Assembly: GCA_963966185.1 (NCBI GenBank)
Contig: CAWZYM010000224.1
Span: 371,501-435,500 of the forward strand
Source: Rhabditoides inermis
Lineage: Eukaryota > Nematoda > Chromadorea > Rhabditida > Rhabditidae
Reading direction: 5' to 3'
Length of the DNA stretch: 64,000 nt
Position numbers and translations under genes: made by a program
The notes under the pieces: model-generated
The model's database searches: none
The model's input: only the letters and a program-made list of their open reading frames with translations
What the model was told of the DNA's origin: nothing
In this document: positions 10,291-23,790 of the stretch, piece by piece
Numbering within the stretch: position 1 is the stretch's first letter
Layout of the letters: each line of letters starts with the position of its first letter

Positions 10291-13200
10291 GAACTCAATA
10301 GACACTCTCACTGGCCCGGTATACCGTGCGTGGCCCTCTCTTTCCACTGCGGCCACCACTCTGAATCCGATGCGGCCCGACCATTCTTTCTACCTTCCAA
10401 TCAGAACTTTCTATTCTAATAATGCAAACCCATCATGTAGACACCTGTCTACCAGAAAACACTAACGACAACTCAATAGACACTCTCACTGGCCCGGTAT
10501 ACCGTGCGTGGCCCTCTCTTTCCACTGCGGCCACCACTCTGAATCCGATGCGGCCCGGCCATTCTTTCTACCTTCCCATCAGAACTTTCTATTCTAATAA
10601 CGCAAACCTATCAATTAGACACCTGTCTACCAGAAAACACTAACGACAACTCAATAGACACTCTCACTGGCCCGGTATACCGTGCGTGGCCCTCTCTTTC
10701 CACTGCGGCCACCATTCTGAATCCGATGCGGCCCGGCCATTCTTTCTACCTTCCAATCAGAACTTTCTATTCTAATAATGCAAACTTATCAATTAGACAC
10801 CTGTCTACCAGAAAACACTAACGACAACTCAATAGACACTCTCACTGGCCCGGTATACCGTGCGTGGCCCTCTCTTTCCACTGCGGCCACCACTCTGAAT
10901 CCGATGCGGCCCGGCCATTCTTTCTACCTTCCAATCAGAACTTTCTATTCTAATAGTTCAAACCTATCAATTAGACACCTGTCTACCAGAAAACACTAAC
11001 GACAACTCAATAGACACTCTCACTGGCCCGGTATACCGTGCGTGGCCCTCTCTTTCCACTGCGGCCACCACTCTGAATCCGATGCGGCCCGGCCATTCTT
11101 TCTACCTTCCAATCAGAACTTTCTATTCTAATAATTCAAACCTATCAACTAGACACCTGTCTACCAGAAAACACTAACGACAACTCAATAGACACTCTCA
11201 CTGGCCCGGTATACCGTGCGTGGCCCTCTCTTTCCACTGCGGCCACCACTCTGAATCCGATGCGGCCCGGCCATTCTTTCTACCTTCCAATCAGAACGTT
11301 CTATTCTAATAATGCAAACCTATCAATTAGACACCTGTCTACCAGAAAACACTAACGACAACTTAATAGACACTCTCACTGGCCGGTATACCGTGCGTGG
11401 CCCTCTCTTTCCACTGCGGCCACCACTCTGAATCCGATGCGGCCCGGCCATTCTTTCTACCTTCCAATCAGAACTTTCTATTCTAATAATGCAAACCTAT
11501 CAATTAGACACCTATCTACCAGAAAACACTAACGACAACTCAATAGACACTCTCACTGGCCCGGTATACCGTGCGTGGCCCTCTCTTTCCAATGCGGCCA
11601 CCACTCTGAATCCGATGCGGCCCGGCCATTCTTTCTACCTTCCAATCAGAACTTTCTCTTCTAATAAAGCAAACCCATCAATTAGACACCTGTTTACCAG
11701 AAAACACTAACGACAACTCAATAGACACTCTCACTGGCCCGGTATACCGTGCGTGGTCCTCTCTTTCCACTGCGGCCGCCACTCTGAATCCGATGCGGCC
11801 CGGCCATTCTTTCTACCTTCCAATCAGAACTTTCTATTCTAATAATGCGAACCTATCAATTAAACACCTGTCTACCAGAAAACACTAACGACAACTCACA
11901 CTCTCACTGGCCCGGTATACCGTGCGTGGCCCTCTCTTTCCACTGCGGCCACCACTCTGACTCCGATGCGGCCCGGCCATTCTTTCTACCTTCCAATCAG
12001 AACTTTCTATTCTATTAATGCAAACTCATCAATTAGACACCTGTCTACCAGAAAACACTAACGACAACTCAATAGACACTCTCACTGGCCCGGTATACCG
12101 TGCGTGGCCCTCTCTTTCCACTGCGGCCACCACTCTGAATCCGATGCGGCCCGGCCATTCTTTCTACCTTCCAATCAGAACTTTCTATTCTAATATTGCA
12201 AATCCATCAATTAGACACCTGTCTACCAGAAAACACTAACGACAACTCAATAGACACTCTCACTGGCCCGGTATACCGTGCGTGGCCCTCTCTTTCCACT
12301 GCGGCCACCACTCTGAATCCGATGCGGCCCGGCCATTCTTTCTACCTTCCAATCAGAACTTTCTATTCTAACCATGCAAACCCATCAATTAGACACCTGT
12401 CTACCAGAAAACACTAACGACAACTCAATAGACACTCTCACTGGCCCGGTATACCGTGCGTGGCCCTCTCTTTCCACTGCGGCCACCACTCTGAATCCGA
12501 TGCGGCCCGGCCATTCTTTCTACCTTCCAATCAGAACTTTCTATTCTAATAAGGCAAACCCATACATTAGACACCTGTCTACCAGAAAACACTAACGACA
12601 ACTCAATAGACACTCTCACTGGCCCGGTATACCGTGCGTGGCCCTCTCTTTCCACTGCGGCCACCACTCTGAATCCGATGCGGCCCGGCCATTCTTTCTA
12701 CCTTCCAATCAGAACTTTCTATTCTAATAATGCAAACCTATCAATTAGACACCTGTCTACCAGAAAACACTAACGACAACTCAATAGACACTCTCACTGG
12801 CCCGGTATACCGTGCGTGGCCCTCTCTTTCCACTGCGGCCACCACTCTGAATCCGATGGGGCCCGGCCATTCTTTCTACCTTTCAATCAGAACTTTCTAT
12901 TCTAATAATGCAAACCCATCAATTATACACCTGTCTACCAGAAAACACTAACGACAACTCAATAGACACTCTCACTGGCCCGGTATACCGTGCGTGGCCC
13001 TCTCTTTCCACTGCGGCCACCACTCTGAATCCGATGCGGCCCGACCATTCTTTCTACCTTCCAATCAGAACTTTCTATTCTAATAATGCAAACCCATCAT
13101 GTAGACACCTGTCTACCAGAAAAAACTAACGACAACTCAATAGACACTCTCACTGGCCCGGTATACCGTGCGTGGCCCTCTCTTTCCACTGCGGCCACCA

Positions 13201-16200
13201 CTCTGAATCCGATGCGGCCCGGCCATTCTTTCTACCTTCCAATCAGAACTTTCTATTCTAATCATGCAAACCCATCAATTAGACACCTGTCTACCAGAAA
13301 ACACTAACGACAACTCAATAGACACTCTCACTGGCCCGGTATACCGTGCGTGGCCCTCTCTTTCCACTGCGGCCACCACTCTGAATCCGATGCGGCCCGG
13401 CCATTCTTTCTACCTTCCAATCAGAACTTTCTATTCTAATAATGCAAACCCATAAATTAGACACCTGTCTACCAGAAAACACTAACGACAACTCAATAGA
13501 CACTCTCACTGGCCCGGTATACCGTGCGTGGCCCTCTCTTTCCACTGCGGCCACCACTCTGAATCCGATGCGGCCCGGCCATTCTTTCTACCTTCCAATC
13601 AGAACTTTCTATTCTAATAAGGCAAACCTATCAATTAGACACCTGTCTACCAGAAAACACTAACGACAACTCAATAGACACTCTCACTGGCCCGGTATAC
13701 CGTGCGTGGCCCTCTCTTTCCACTGCGGCCACCACTCTGAATCCGATGCGGCCCGGCCATTCTTTCTACCTTCCAATCAGAACTTTCTATTCTAATAATG
13801 CAAACTTATCAATTAGACACCTGTCTACCAGAAAACACCAACGACAACTCAATAGACACTCTCACTGGCCCGATATACCGTGCGTGGCCCTCTCTTTCCA
13901 CTGCGGCCACCACTCTGAATCCGATGCGGCCCGGCCATTCTTTCTACCTTCCAATCAGAACTTTCTATTCTAATAGTTCAAACCTATCAATTAGACACCT
14001 GTCTACCAGAAAACACTAACGACAACTCAACAGACACTCTCACTGGCCCGGTATACCGTGCGTGGCCCTCTCTTTCCACTGCGGCCACCACTCTGAATCC
14101 GATGCGGCCCGGCCATTCTTTCTACCTTCCAATCAGAACTTTCTATTCTAGTAAAGCAAACCTTTCAATTAGACACCTGTCTACCAGAAAAGACTAACGA
14201 CAATTCAATAGACACTCTCACTGGCCCGGTATACCGTGCGTGGCCCTCTCTTTTCACTGCGGCCACCACTCTGAATCCGATGCGGCCCGGCCATTCTTTC
14301 TACCTTCCAATCAGAACTTTCTATTCTAATAAGGCAAACCCTTACATTAGACACCTGTCTACCAGAAAACACTAACGACAACTCAATAGACACTCTCACT
14401 GGCCCGGTATACCGTGCGTGGCCCTCTCTTTCCACTGCGGCCACCACTCTGAATCCGATGCGGCCCGGCCATTCTTTCTACCTTCCAATCAGAACTTTCT
14501 ATTCTAATAATGCAAACCTATCAATTAGACACCTGTCTACCAGAAAACACTAACGACAACTCAATAGACACTCTCACTGGCCCGGTATACCGTGCGTGGC
14601 CCTCTCTTTCCACTGCGGCCACCACTCTGAATCCGATGGGGCCCGGCCATTCTTTCTACCTTTCAATCAGAACTTTCTATTCTAATAATGCAAACCCATC
14701 AATTATACACCTGTCTACCAGAAAACACTAACGACAACTCAATAGACACTCTCACTGGCCCGGTATACCGTGCGTGGCCGTCTCTTTCCACTGCGGCCAC
14801 CACTCTGAATCCGATGCGGCCCGACCATTCTTTCTACCTTCCAATCAGAACTTTCTATTCTAATGATGCAAACCCATCATGTAGACACCTGTCTACCAGA
14901 AAACACTAACGACAACTCAATAGACACTCTCACTGGCCCGGTATACCGTGCGTGGCCCTCTCTTTCCACTGCGGCCACCACTCTGAATCCGATGCGGCCC
15001 GGCCATTCTTTCTACCTTCCAATCAGAACTTTCTATTCTAATAACGCAAACTTATCAATTAGACACCTGTCTACCAGAAAACACGAACGACAACTCAATA
15101 GACACTCTCACTGGCCCGGTATACCGTGCGTGGCCCTCTCTTTCCACTGCGGCCACCACTCTGAATCCGATGCGGCCCGGCCATTCTTTCTACCTTCCAA
15201 TCAGAACTTTCTATTCTAATAATGCAAACCCAGCAATTAGACACCTGTCTACCAGAAAACACTAACGACAACTCAATAGACACTCTCACTGGCCCGGTAT
15301 ACCGTGCGTGGCCCTCTCTTTCCCCTGCGGCCACCACTCTGAATCCGATGCGGCCCGGCCATTCTTTCTACCTTCCAATCAGAACTTTCTATTCTAATAC
15401 TGAAAACCTATCAATTAGACATCTGTCTACCAGAAAACACTAACGACAACTCAATAGACACTCTCACTGGCCCGGTATACCGTGCGTGGCCCTCTCTTTC
15501 CACTGCGGCCACCACTCTGAATCCGATGCGGCCCGGCCATTCTTTCTACCTTCCAATCAGAACTTTCTATTCTAATAACGCAAACTTATCAAATAGACAC
15601 CTGTCTACCAGAAAACACCAACGACAACTCAATAGACACTCTCACTGGCCCGGTATACCGTGCGTGGCCCTCTCTTTCCACTGCGGCCACCACTCTGAAT
15701 CCGATGCGGCCCGGCCATTCTTTCTACCTTCCAATCAGAACTTTCTATTCTAATAATTCAAACCTATCAATTAGACACCTGTCTACCAGAAAACACTAAC
15801 GACAACTCAATAGACACTCTCACTGGCCCGGTATACCGTGCGTGGCCCTCTCTTTCCACTGCGGCCACCACTCTGAATCCGATGCGGCCCGGCCATTCTT
15901 TCTACCTTCCAATCAGAACTTTCTATTCTAATAACGCAAACTTATCAAATAGACACCTGTCTACCAGAAAACACCAACGACAACTCAATAGACACTCTCA
16001 CTGGCCCGGTATACCGTGCGTGGCCCTCTCTTTCCACTGCGGCCACCACTCTGAATCCGATGCGGCCCGGCCATTCTTTCTACCTTCCAATCAGAACTTT
16101 CTATTCTAACAATTCAAACCTATCAATTAGACACCTGTCTACCAGAAAACACTAACGACAACTCAATAGACACTCTCACTGGCCCGGTATACCGTGCGTG

Positions 16201-18867
16201 GCCCTCTCTTTCCCCTGCGGCCACCACTCTGAATCCGATGCGGCCCGGCCATTCTTTCTACCTTCCAATCAGAACTTTCTATTCTAATACTGAAAACCTA
16301 TCAATTAGACATCTGTCTACCAGAAAACACTAACGACAACTCAATAGACACTCTCACTGGCCCGGTATACCGTGCGTGGCCCTCTCTTTCCACTGCGGCC
16401 ACCACTCTGAATCCGATGCGGCCCGGCCATTCTTTCTACCTTCCAATCAGAACTTTCTATTCTAATAACGCAAACTTATCAAATAGACACCTGTCTACCA
16501 GAAAACACCAACGACAACTCAATAGACACTCTCACTGGCCCGGTATACCGTGCGTGGCCCTCTCTTTCCACTGCGGCCACCACTCTGAATCCGATGCGGC
16601 CCGGCCATTCTTTCTACCTTCCAATCAGAACTTTCTATTCTAATAATTCAAACCTATCAATTAGACACCTGTCTACCAGAAAACACTAACGACAACTCAA
16701 TAGACACTCTCACTGGCCCGGTATACCGTGCGTGGCCCTCTCTTTCCACTGCGGCCACCACTCTGAATCCGATGCGGCCCGGCCATTCTTTCTACCTTCC
16801 AATCAGAACTTTCTATTCTAATAACGCAAACTTATCAAATAGACACCTGTCTACCAGAAAACACCAACGACAACTCAATAGACACTCTCACTGGCCCGGT
16901 ATACCGTGCGTGGCCCTCTCTTTCCACTGCGGCCACCACTCTGAATCCGATGCGGCCCGGCCATTCTTTCTACCTTCCAATCAGAACTTTCTATTCTAAC
17001 AATTCAAACCTATCAATTAGACACCTGTCTACCAGAAAACACTAACGACAACTCAATAGACACTCTCACTGGCCCGGTATACCGTGCGTGGCCCTCTCTT
17101 TCCACTGCGGCCACCACTCTGAATCCGATGCGGCCCGGCCATTCTTTCTACCTTCCAATCAGAACTTTCTATTCTAATAATGCAAACCTATCAATTAGAC
17201 ACCTGTCTACCAGAAAACACTAACGACAACTTAATAGACACTCTCACTGGCCCGGTATACCGTGCGTGGCCCTCTCTTTCCCCTGCGGCCACCACTCTGA
17301 ACCCGATGCGGCCCGGCCATTCTTTCTACCTTCCAATCAGAACTTTCTATTCTAATAATGCAAACCCAGCAATTAAACACCTGTCTACCAGAAAACACTA
17401 ACGACAACTCAATAGACACTCTCACTGGCCCGGTATACCGTGCGTGGCCCTCTCTTTCCACTGCGGCCACCACTCTGAATCCGATGCGGCCCGGCCATTC
17501 TTTCTACCTTCCAATCAGAACTTTCTATTCTAATAATGCAAACTTATCAATTAGACACCTGTCTACCAGAAAACACCAACGACAACTCAATAGACACTCT
17601 CACTGGCCCGGTATACCGTGCGTGGCCCTCTCTTTCCACTGCGGCCACCACTCTGAATCCGATGCGGCCCGGCCATTCTTTCTACCTTCCAATCAGAACT
17701 TTCTATTCTAATAATTCAAACCTATCAATTAGACACCTGTCTACCAGAAAACACTAACGACAACTCAATAGACACTCTCACTGGCCCGGTATACCGTGCG
17801 TGGCCCTCTCTTTCCACTGCGGCCACCACTCTGAATCCGATGCGGCCCGGCCATTCTTTCTACCTTCCAATCAGAACTTTCTATTCTAATAATTCAAACC
17901 TATCAATTAGACACCTGTCTACCAGAAAACACTAACGACAACTCAATAGACACTCTCACTGGCCCGGTATACCGTGCGTGGCCCTCTCTTTCCACTGCGG
18001 CCACCACTCTGAATCCGATGCGGCCCGGCCATTCTTTCTACCTTCCAATCAGAACTTTCTATTCTAATAATGCAAACCTATCAATTAGACACCTGTCTAC
18101 CAGAAAACACTAACGACAACTTAATAGACACTCTCACTGGCCGGTATACCGTGCGTGGCCCTCTCTTTCCACTGCGGCCACCACTCTGAATCCGATGCGG
18201 CCCGGCCATTCTTTCTACCTTCCAATCAGAACTTTCTATTCTAAAAATGCAAACCTATCAATTAGACACCTATCTACCAGAAAACACTAACGACAACTCA
18301 ATAGACACTCTCACTGGCCCGGTATACCGTGCGTGGCCCTCTCTTTCCAATGCGGCCACCACTCTGAATCCGATGCGGCACGGCCATTCTTTCTACCTTC
18401 CAATCAGAACTTTCTATTCTAATAATGCAAACCTATCAATTAGACACCTGTCTACCAGAAAACACTAACGACAACTTAATAGACACTCTCACTGGCCCGG
18501 TATACCGTGCGTGGCCCTCTCTTTCCACTGCGGCCACCACTCTGAATCCGATGCGGCCCGGCCATTCTTTCTACCTTCCAATCAGAACTTTCTATTCTAA
18601 TAATGCAAACCTATCAATTAGACACCTGTCTACCAGAAAACACTAACGACAACTTAATAGACACTCTCACTGGCCCGGTATACCGTGCGTGGCCCTCTCT
18701 TTCCACTGCGGCCACCACTCTGAATCCGATGCGGCCCGGCCATTCTTTCTACCTTCCAATCAGAACTTTCTATTCTAATAATGCAAACCTATCAATTAGA
18801 CACCTGTCTACCAGAAAACACTAACGACAACTCAATAGACACTCTCACTGGCCCGGTATACCGTGCG
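10291..18867 (+). repeat. 178-bp tandem satellite array, about 48 monomers
   Basis: Head-to-tail copies of a 178-bp unit run without interruption. Each monomer contains CTCACTGGCCCGGTATACCG (with the 10-base palindrome CGGTATACCG), TGAATCCGATGCGGCCC, CCTTCCAATCAGAAC and CACCTGTCTACCAGAAAAC. Monomers are highly alike except for a short window just before AGACACCTG, where most changes cluster. Longer periods are visible: 12730-13129 and 14510-14909 share private variants (10 monomers apart), and 15526-16109 and 16416-16999 share a pattern 5 monomers apart. Open frames of 73-80 codons recur only because the unit is well conserved. It ends by an abrupt switch at about 18868. Confidence 0.98.
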
Positions 18868-19349
18868 TGCGTTCAGAGGGACAGTTAGAGCTAGTGATAT
18901 CAAAATCGAGACGTTATCCATTTATTACATCCTGCTTGATACTATATATTTATTACACTGTTTTTTTTTGCAAAAAATTAAAATAAGAGAACATTTATAT
19001 CAGTGGTCTTTTGCCGATTCTAGCGCGCGTATGAAACTGAAACAAACCAACCAGCGCTCGGCGGTGGTTGTAATAGCGAAGATATTTTTCACTCAGATAA
19101 TTTTCACACGAAACACGTTTATTAATCAATATATATATCACAGTCTAATAACAAACACGGTTCGGTTTCGTTTCAGGACTGCTCTTGGTTTTCCATTTGC
19201 TTATCAAGCTGACGATTTTTGATCAATTCTGAAAAAAATTGAAAATAATGAATATGTATTTTATAAACATCTGGTTTTGATAATAATGCATAATTTTGTA
19301 CATTTCAAATTAAAACACCTGTAATTGATGGTTCATTTAAATAAATGAT
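18868..19349. other. AT-rich unique sequence, no gene seen
   Basis: Follows the satellite. A 119-codon open frame (18863-19222) is AT-rich, begins inside satellite sequence and has no recognisable domain; I do not call it a gene. Confidence 0.6.
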
Positions 19350-19353
19350 TTAA

Positions 19354-19668
19354 GGGAGTGTACACTCTGATTTTCGAAGTGGAGTTAGCACCGGTATGTG
19401 AAAATATGATGAAAACGATGCAGTTTTGCCAGTATAACTATATGTCTATATGTTGAAAATGCCGGCAAGCCGATAAAAATTGAGCGCAAAATATGTCAAA
19501 TTGCAGAAATTGGTGCCAATTGGTGCCAATTTTCAATGTTCAACAGAACTTTTCACATATTTAAAGGTTTCTTCGACACATAGTTGTATTGGCAAAAGTG
19601 CATCATTTTCATCTTATTTTCACTTCCTGGTGCTAACTCAACTTCGAAATTCAGAGTGTACATTCCCT
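19354..19668. mobile_element. MITE with TTAA target site, 315 bp
   Basis: The ends are inverted copies: GGGAGTGTACACTCTGA at the left and the complement of GGGAATGTACACTCTGA at the right, followed inward by a further match around GAGTTAGCACC. TTAA lies at both borders (19350-19353 and 19669-19672), the target duplication typical of piggyBac-type elements. No coding capacity. Related internal sequence occurs in the element at 37061-37502. Confidence 0.8.
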
Positions 19669-19672
19669 TTAA

Positions 19673-20794
19673 AGAAGATCTCCGGGGAAAACAACATTGG
19701 ACCCAAATATTTAGTTCGGTTCCCGTCCAAATCATTTGTACCTTCCGAATAATTTTCAAATTTCGAGAAATTAGCATAATCGGTCGCAATTCCCTGATCC
19801 GATTCCAATTGACAAACACCTGCCTTAAAATGTCGTGACGGGACCATCTCTAATGGGCGGGGCTCCTGTTGTGCATAAGACTAGTCGCAGTCGCTGCTCC
19901 GATCATCGATCAGCTGATCAGCTGTTTTCGTTGTTTTTACTGATTTGTGCTATTACTTGCATTTTCTGTTGTCTCCTGTTGTGCATTAATTGTCCGTACT
20001 ACATACATACATGATTGGACATGCTTGACCCGTAAATTACTCTCAAACTGTATTTTTCATGTTTTTTCTTCAATTTGATCTCTGTCTTGGTTCTGTGAAC
20101 TGCTTCCATCTGTTCTACCCGGCGTTTAAATAAGCGAACACTTCACACGTGTTTATACTTGTGCATTGGTGAATTCGTGTTCCGTGAATTCACTTGCTCA
20201 TATCGCTGATTTGCAGGAGTATCAATTGTCTTCTGCTGCCAACCTCCTCTCCTCTCCCCGCCGCGCGGCCTCAAGACACCAAGCTACATACAAACCGACC
20301 ATGCTACTCCAAACATATGTTTCTTATGCTCCGTTTTTTGTCGATAAACAATGTTGTTGATGAAAAGCGACTAACTTCGTACTGTCGATAGGAGGGAAAG
20401 TGAGAGGGGGTGAGTGAGAGGGGGAGGGAGAGTGAGTGAGAGTGAGAGAGTGAGAGAGAGAAAGAGAAAGAGAGGAGAGAGTGGATTGTTCGAATTGGTT
20501 TGAAAGTGCTTTATAATTGAAATAGTGAACTGGGATTGACTAAACTTTCTGAAAACGTTCACATAAACATGAAACATGTGATCCCAAAACACTCTCAAAC
20601 CACCACATGCAGTGCGTTGACCCCGCTTTCTCTTTCTCTTTCTCTCTCTCCTCTCACTCGCTTCCACCCGCTCTTGCGCCAACCGGCATATATGGACCCG
20701 GAAAATATAAATTGGTCCCGCCACGCTGTTGTAAGGTAAAAGTGAGAAAGGGCATCAAAATAATGGTGTGGGTCACTTTCCCCGGAGATCTTCT
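19673..20794. mobile_element. Non-autonomous TTAA-flanked element, about 1.1 kb
   Basis: Terminal inverted repeat AGAAGATCTCCGGGGAAA at the left (19673-19690) is repeated as its complement at the right (about 20777-20794), with TTAA on both sides (19669-19672 and 20795-20798). It shares its left TTAA with the neighbouring MITE. The interior holds a palindromic CAGCTGATCAGCTG, a GA tract (20392-20478), a CT tract (about 20625-20655) and no transposase. Confidence 0.75.
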
Positions 20795-20798
20795 TTAA

Positions 20799-21169
20799 CC
20801 TTTTGTCTCTTACCTGAAGAAGAAATAGCACGCTGCTTGGACTCCTAACCACAGCGGAAACAGAAGTTTTGTTATCGCAAACGCTACATTGGAATGATTA
20901 GCAACTTTTTCAGAATTCAAGATAAGTAGTTTGGATCTAATCGACGGGAAGTTCTAGTTGAAATAATGAAAATCAAACCGAATTCATCGTCGTCGTCGAA
21001 TATGTAATCCTCGATATTCCAAACCAGACATATTATACACATTACGGTATTTGAAATAACAAAAAAAAGACATAATAAAAAATTCTAGTAAAAAAGTACG
21101 TACTTATTTGTGCGATAACGTTCCTTTCTCTTTTCATCGGCAGATATTTCTGAAAAAACAAATATATAA
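20799..21169. other. AT-rich sequence, nothing recognised
   Basis: No open frame of interest, no repeat shared with other parts of the window that I could see. Confidence 0.6.
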
Positions 21170-21595
21170 TGTATTCGAAAAGTACACGAGTAAAGAGGAG
21201 TGGTTTGTTTTGATCTAATTCAACAAAAGCACATGCATAAAATCTCTTCGCATCTGACTAAAATTTCAAAACAAACCTGCTCTTTCGAACGATGTTTTAA
21301 AACTCTAATTGTTTTCTTGTTAGCATGTTGAGTTCAGGTATTCAGGATACTGTTAATCCCAACAAGTAACTTGCAACAAAATGTATGACACGATTATAGT
21401 GCATACTATATTTTTCATCGATCAGATCAGAAAGAGCAGGTTTGTTTTAAAATTTTAGTCAGCTGCGAAGAGATTTTATGCATGTGCTTTTGTTGAATTA
21501 GATCAAAACAAACCACTCCTCTTTACTCGTGTACTTTTCGAAAGAGAATGGATGTCCTTTTCTCAAATTTCGAAGAAATTGTTTTTCAGGTTGAT
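21170..21595. mobile_element. MITE with about 115-bp inverted repeats, copy A
   Basis: The sequence from GAAAAGTACACGAGTAAAGA to CAAACCTGCTCTTTCG (about 21177-21290) returns as its reverse complement at about 21428-21545. The outer part continues into GGATGTCCTTTTCTC, which is also present at the edge of the second copy at 51810-52217. No coding capacity. Exact ends and target duplication were not resolved by eye. Confidence 0.8.
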
Positions 21596-22090
21596 GTGCC
21601 GAACATGTTATGTATACATATTCGAAACTTTAGAAAACGTATCCTGAATATGGAAACGCACTGCTTCTATGACCCCATCCCGCTAATAGCTCGCCACTAG
21701 TGCGCCACTATCTCGCGACTAAAATTTGCCCTCGCGAGATAGTGGCGCAGTAGTGGCGGGATAGTGGCGAGCTAATAGCAGAATCTCGTTGCCTCGAGCC
21801 GCGAATACCCGCGATTATTCGCGTTTCATATTCGCCCCTTCCTTGCTACCTCATTATCGCTAGTATACAATGATATTTTACAAAATTTTGAATAACATTT
21901 ATCATTAATGGACAGGTTTATTTATGTATTGGTGAGGGTCTTCTAGTAGTTTCCCGTCGTCTTGGTAGTAGGGTTGACCGCGCTCGCGTTGGCTTCGGCG
22001 ATTCCACCTCATAGGACGTCCTGAAAGAAGACGGACGTTGCATGAACAGTGAGATTGAAACATAACATAATTGAATCATAATGCTCATGC

Positions 22091-23480
22091 TCACCTTGCT
22101 TGCTCACACCGTGAAAGAAGGTGGTCTTCACTGGCGACGGGTCGGCAAAGCGAAGAAGTCGTCTGCGCCACCGCCCACCGCAGCTGCACCTTCTCCACGT
22201 CGTCGGCGCTGTACTCGAGGATGCTGGCGAGCAGCAGGGCGATGTCGTGCTGTTCGTCCGACAGGAACAGTCGCGTCGTCCACACGGTACTCGTCTCGCG
22301 CGAGCCTCGTGCAACTGCTGCTCCAGCTGCAAAGGAGGGGTGAGAGGGGGAGGAGGAAGAGGGAGAGGGAGAGGAGGGGGAGAGAAGGGGGAGAGAAAGA
22401 GACGTACCTTCTCGACACAGCGCCTGGCGCGCGCCATCTCCTGCCGGCGTCTTCTGCCGCGTCCTCTGTCACACTCTTCTCCTCTGACCTCGTACTGCTG
22501 GCTGCTGACGGCGACAGTGTCGGCGGCGGCGGTGGTGCGCTGCTCGAGGAGGCGTATCTGCTCCCGCAGCCCCGTCTCCCGTCTCTCGGCCTCCACAGGT
22601 GCTCGCCTCCTCCACCAACAGAAGGTGCTCCCGAAAACGGCGCAGCTCCGCCGACTGCTTCTCCGCAGCCGCAGACGATGAGCTGAAGAATTCAAATGTC
22701 CACACACCACACACCCCCTTCTCAGCCATATCAGCCAGGTCGCGCAGATGTCAGTTCTGCCATCGTCGTCTCCAGCCGCTGCCAGAATCCCACGCATACC
22801 TCGTGTATCTCGGTCAGTAGATGTCCCAGCTGCTCCCTCTCCCTCTCCGACTCCCAGCCAGCTTTCTCCTCCCTCACCTTATTCTTGTCCGTCAGCTGCT
22901 GTCTGTCGGTGGGCGGTGGCCAGCGACTCGACCATGTGCCGGTGCTGGTGCTGCAGAGAGTTCCTCTGCACGATCATTTCGTCAATGCAGTTCTGACGCA
23001 CCTAAAACCACACTCACATAAGCCATGCCTATTCAGACCTTGCCCACCTAGATCCCCTTCTCCACATCTTCCTTGTCCTGTCGCAGTCGATCGTACTCCT
23101 CGGTCAGCTCAGTGTTCGCCTTGCGCCTTTTCCGCGTCAATCAGTTTCTCCTCCACTCTCTTCATTACTTCCAGGCAGGTCAGCGTCAGGCGGTGCTCGT
23201 CGATCAACTAAACTTTTTAACATAAAATAACATGAAATTCATGAGCAACGAGATGCCATCTTCGTCCACTTTTTTCCACCCCACACCCCACACGGCATGC
23301 TCGATGCTCGCATACAATATCATAATCATACCTGCCTTCTCGAGGCGTGCCATCAGCTCCGCCTTCTCCTCCTCCCAGTCTCCATTGGCCGCCTGGAGTG
23401 GATGCCATACCCGAACTGTCGTCTCGTCCCTCCACTCGTTCCATCCCTTCTTCTTCTTCTCCTCAGATCCAGACAAACCA
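22091..23480 (-). pseudogene. Golgin-like coiled-coil gene fragment
   Basis: On the minus strand a series of exon-like blocks with GT-AG borders encodes charged coiled coil: WEEEKAELMARLEKA, then EVMKRVEEKLIDAEK, then ELTEEYDRLRQDKEDVEK after a frameshift, then QNCIDEMIVQRNSLQ, then VREEKAGWESEREREQLGHL after another shift, then LREQIRLLEQRT. The last block has DEQHDIALLLASILEYSADD followed by VEKVQLRW, which resembles the C-terminal GRIP/GRAB region of golgins (leucine-rich segment, then a SPEE-like acidic turn before a helix). Golgins tether vesicles at the Golgi through that region. At least two one- or two-base frame breaks make this a pseudogene. Assignment to a particular golgin is a guess. 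Confidence 0.5.
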
Positions 23481-23639
23481 GCAGCACGCAAGCCGCGACA
23501 ACAGCTCAGAGTGCTGGAAACGTATCGATCAAACGTGAACCATATGGATGATAGGTATAATCACTTCATAATGCACACCATACCGTATCACTTTTCAACC
23601 AGCTTTGAAATGAAAAAAGTGTACCTTTTGTCCTGACAG

Positions 23640-23790
23640 ATCCTATCCCCCGCGCGTTCCCTTGACGCGCACCTCTCCGTACTCTCCGTAGCTGATCCAC
23701 GAGTAGGGCTCGGTGCCGTCGGCCTGCTTGTTGATGCGCGCGCCCAGCATCGGATCGTCGTTCAAACGAGTCTTCCCCCTCAAATAACGT
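23640..23790 (-). pseudogene. Acyl-CoA synthetase-like exon fragment
   Basis: The minus strand encodes NDDPMLGARINKQADGTEPY followed by SWISYGE. The pattern LG.R......EPY.WISY is that found near the N-terminus of long-chain acyl-CoA synthetases, ahead of the AMP-binding domain. Only this one block is present; the catalytic AMP-binding motif is absent and the frame closes soon after. It lies inside the inverted ends of the 21671-24204 element, beside the golgin-like fragment, a pairing that is unlikely to be one host gene. Confidence 0.45.

Noticed and set aside
10422..18824. Repeated 73-80-codon frames that could suggest a multigene family of small proteins
   Set aside because: They recur at the 178-base monomer period, are not continuous between monomers and have no splice or composition signs of coding; the conservation is that of satellite DNA.
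10291..18867. CRISPR-like array (constant part with short variable part)
   Set aside because: Monomer is 178 bp, the variable window is not a spacer but slightly mutated shared sequence, and the genome is animal.
22009..22797. 262-codon minus-strand frame as one gene
   Set aside because: It reads through intron-like pyrimidine DNA (PLPLPLP stretch) and changes frame relative to the GRIP-like block at 22091-22285; better explained as pieces of a broken spliced gene.
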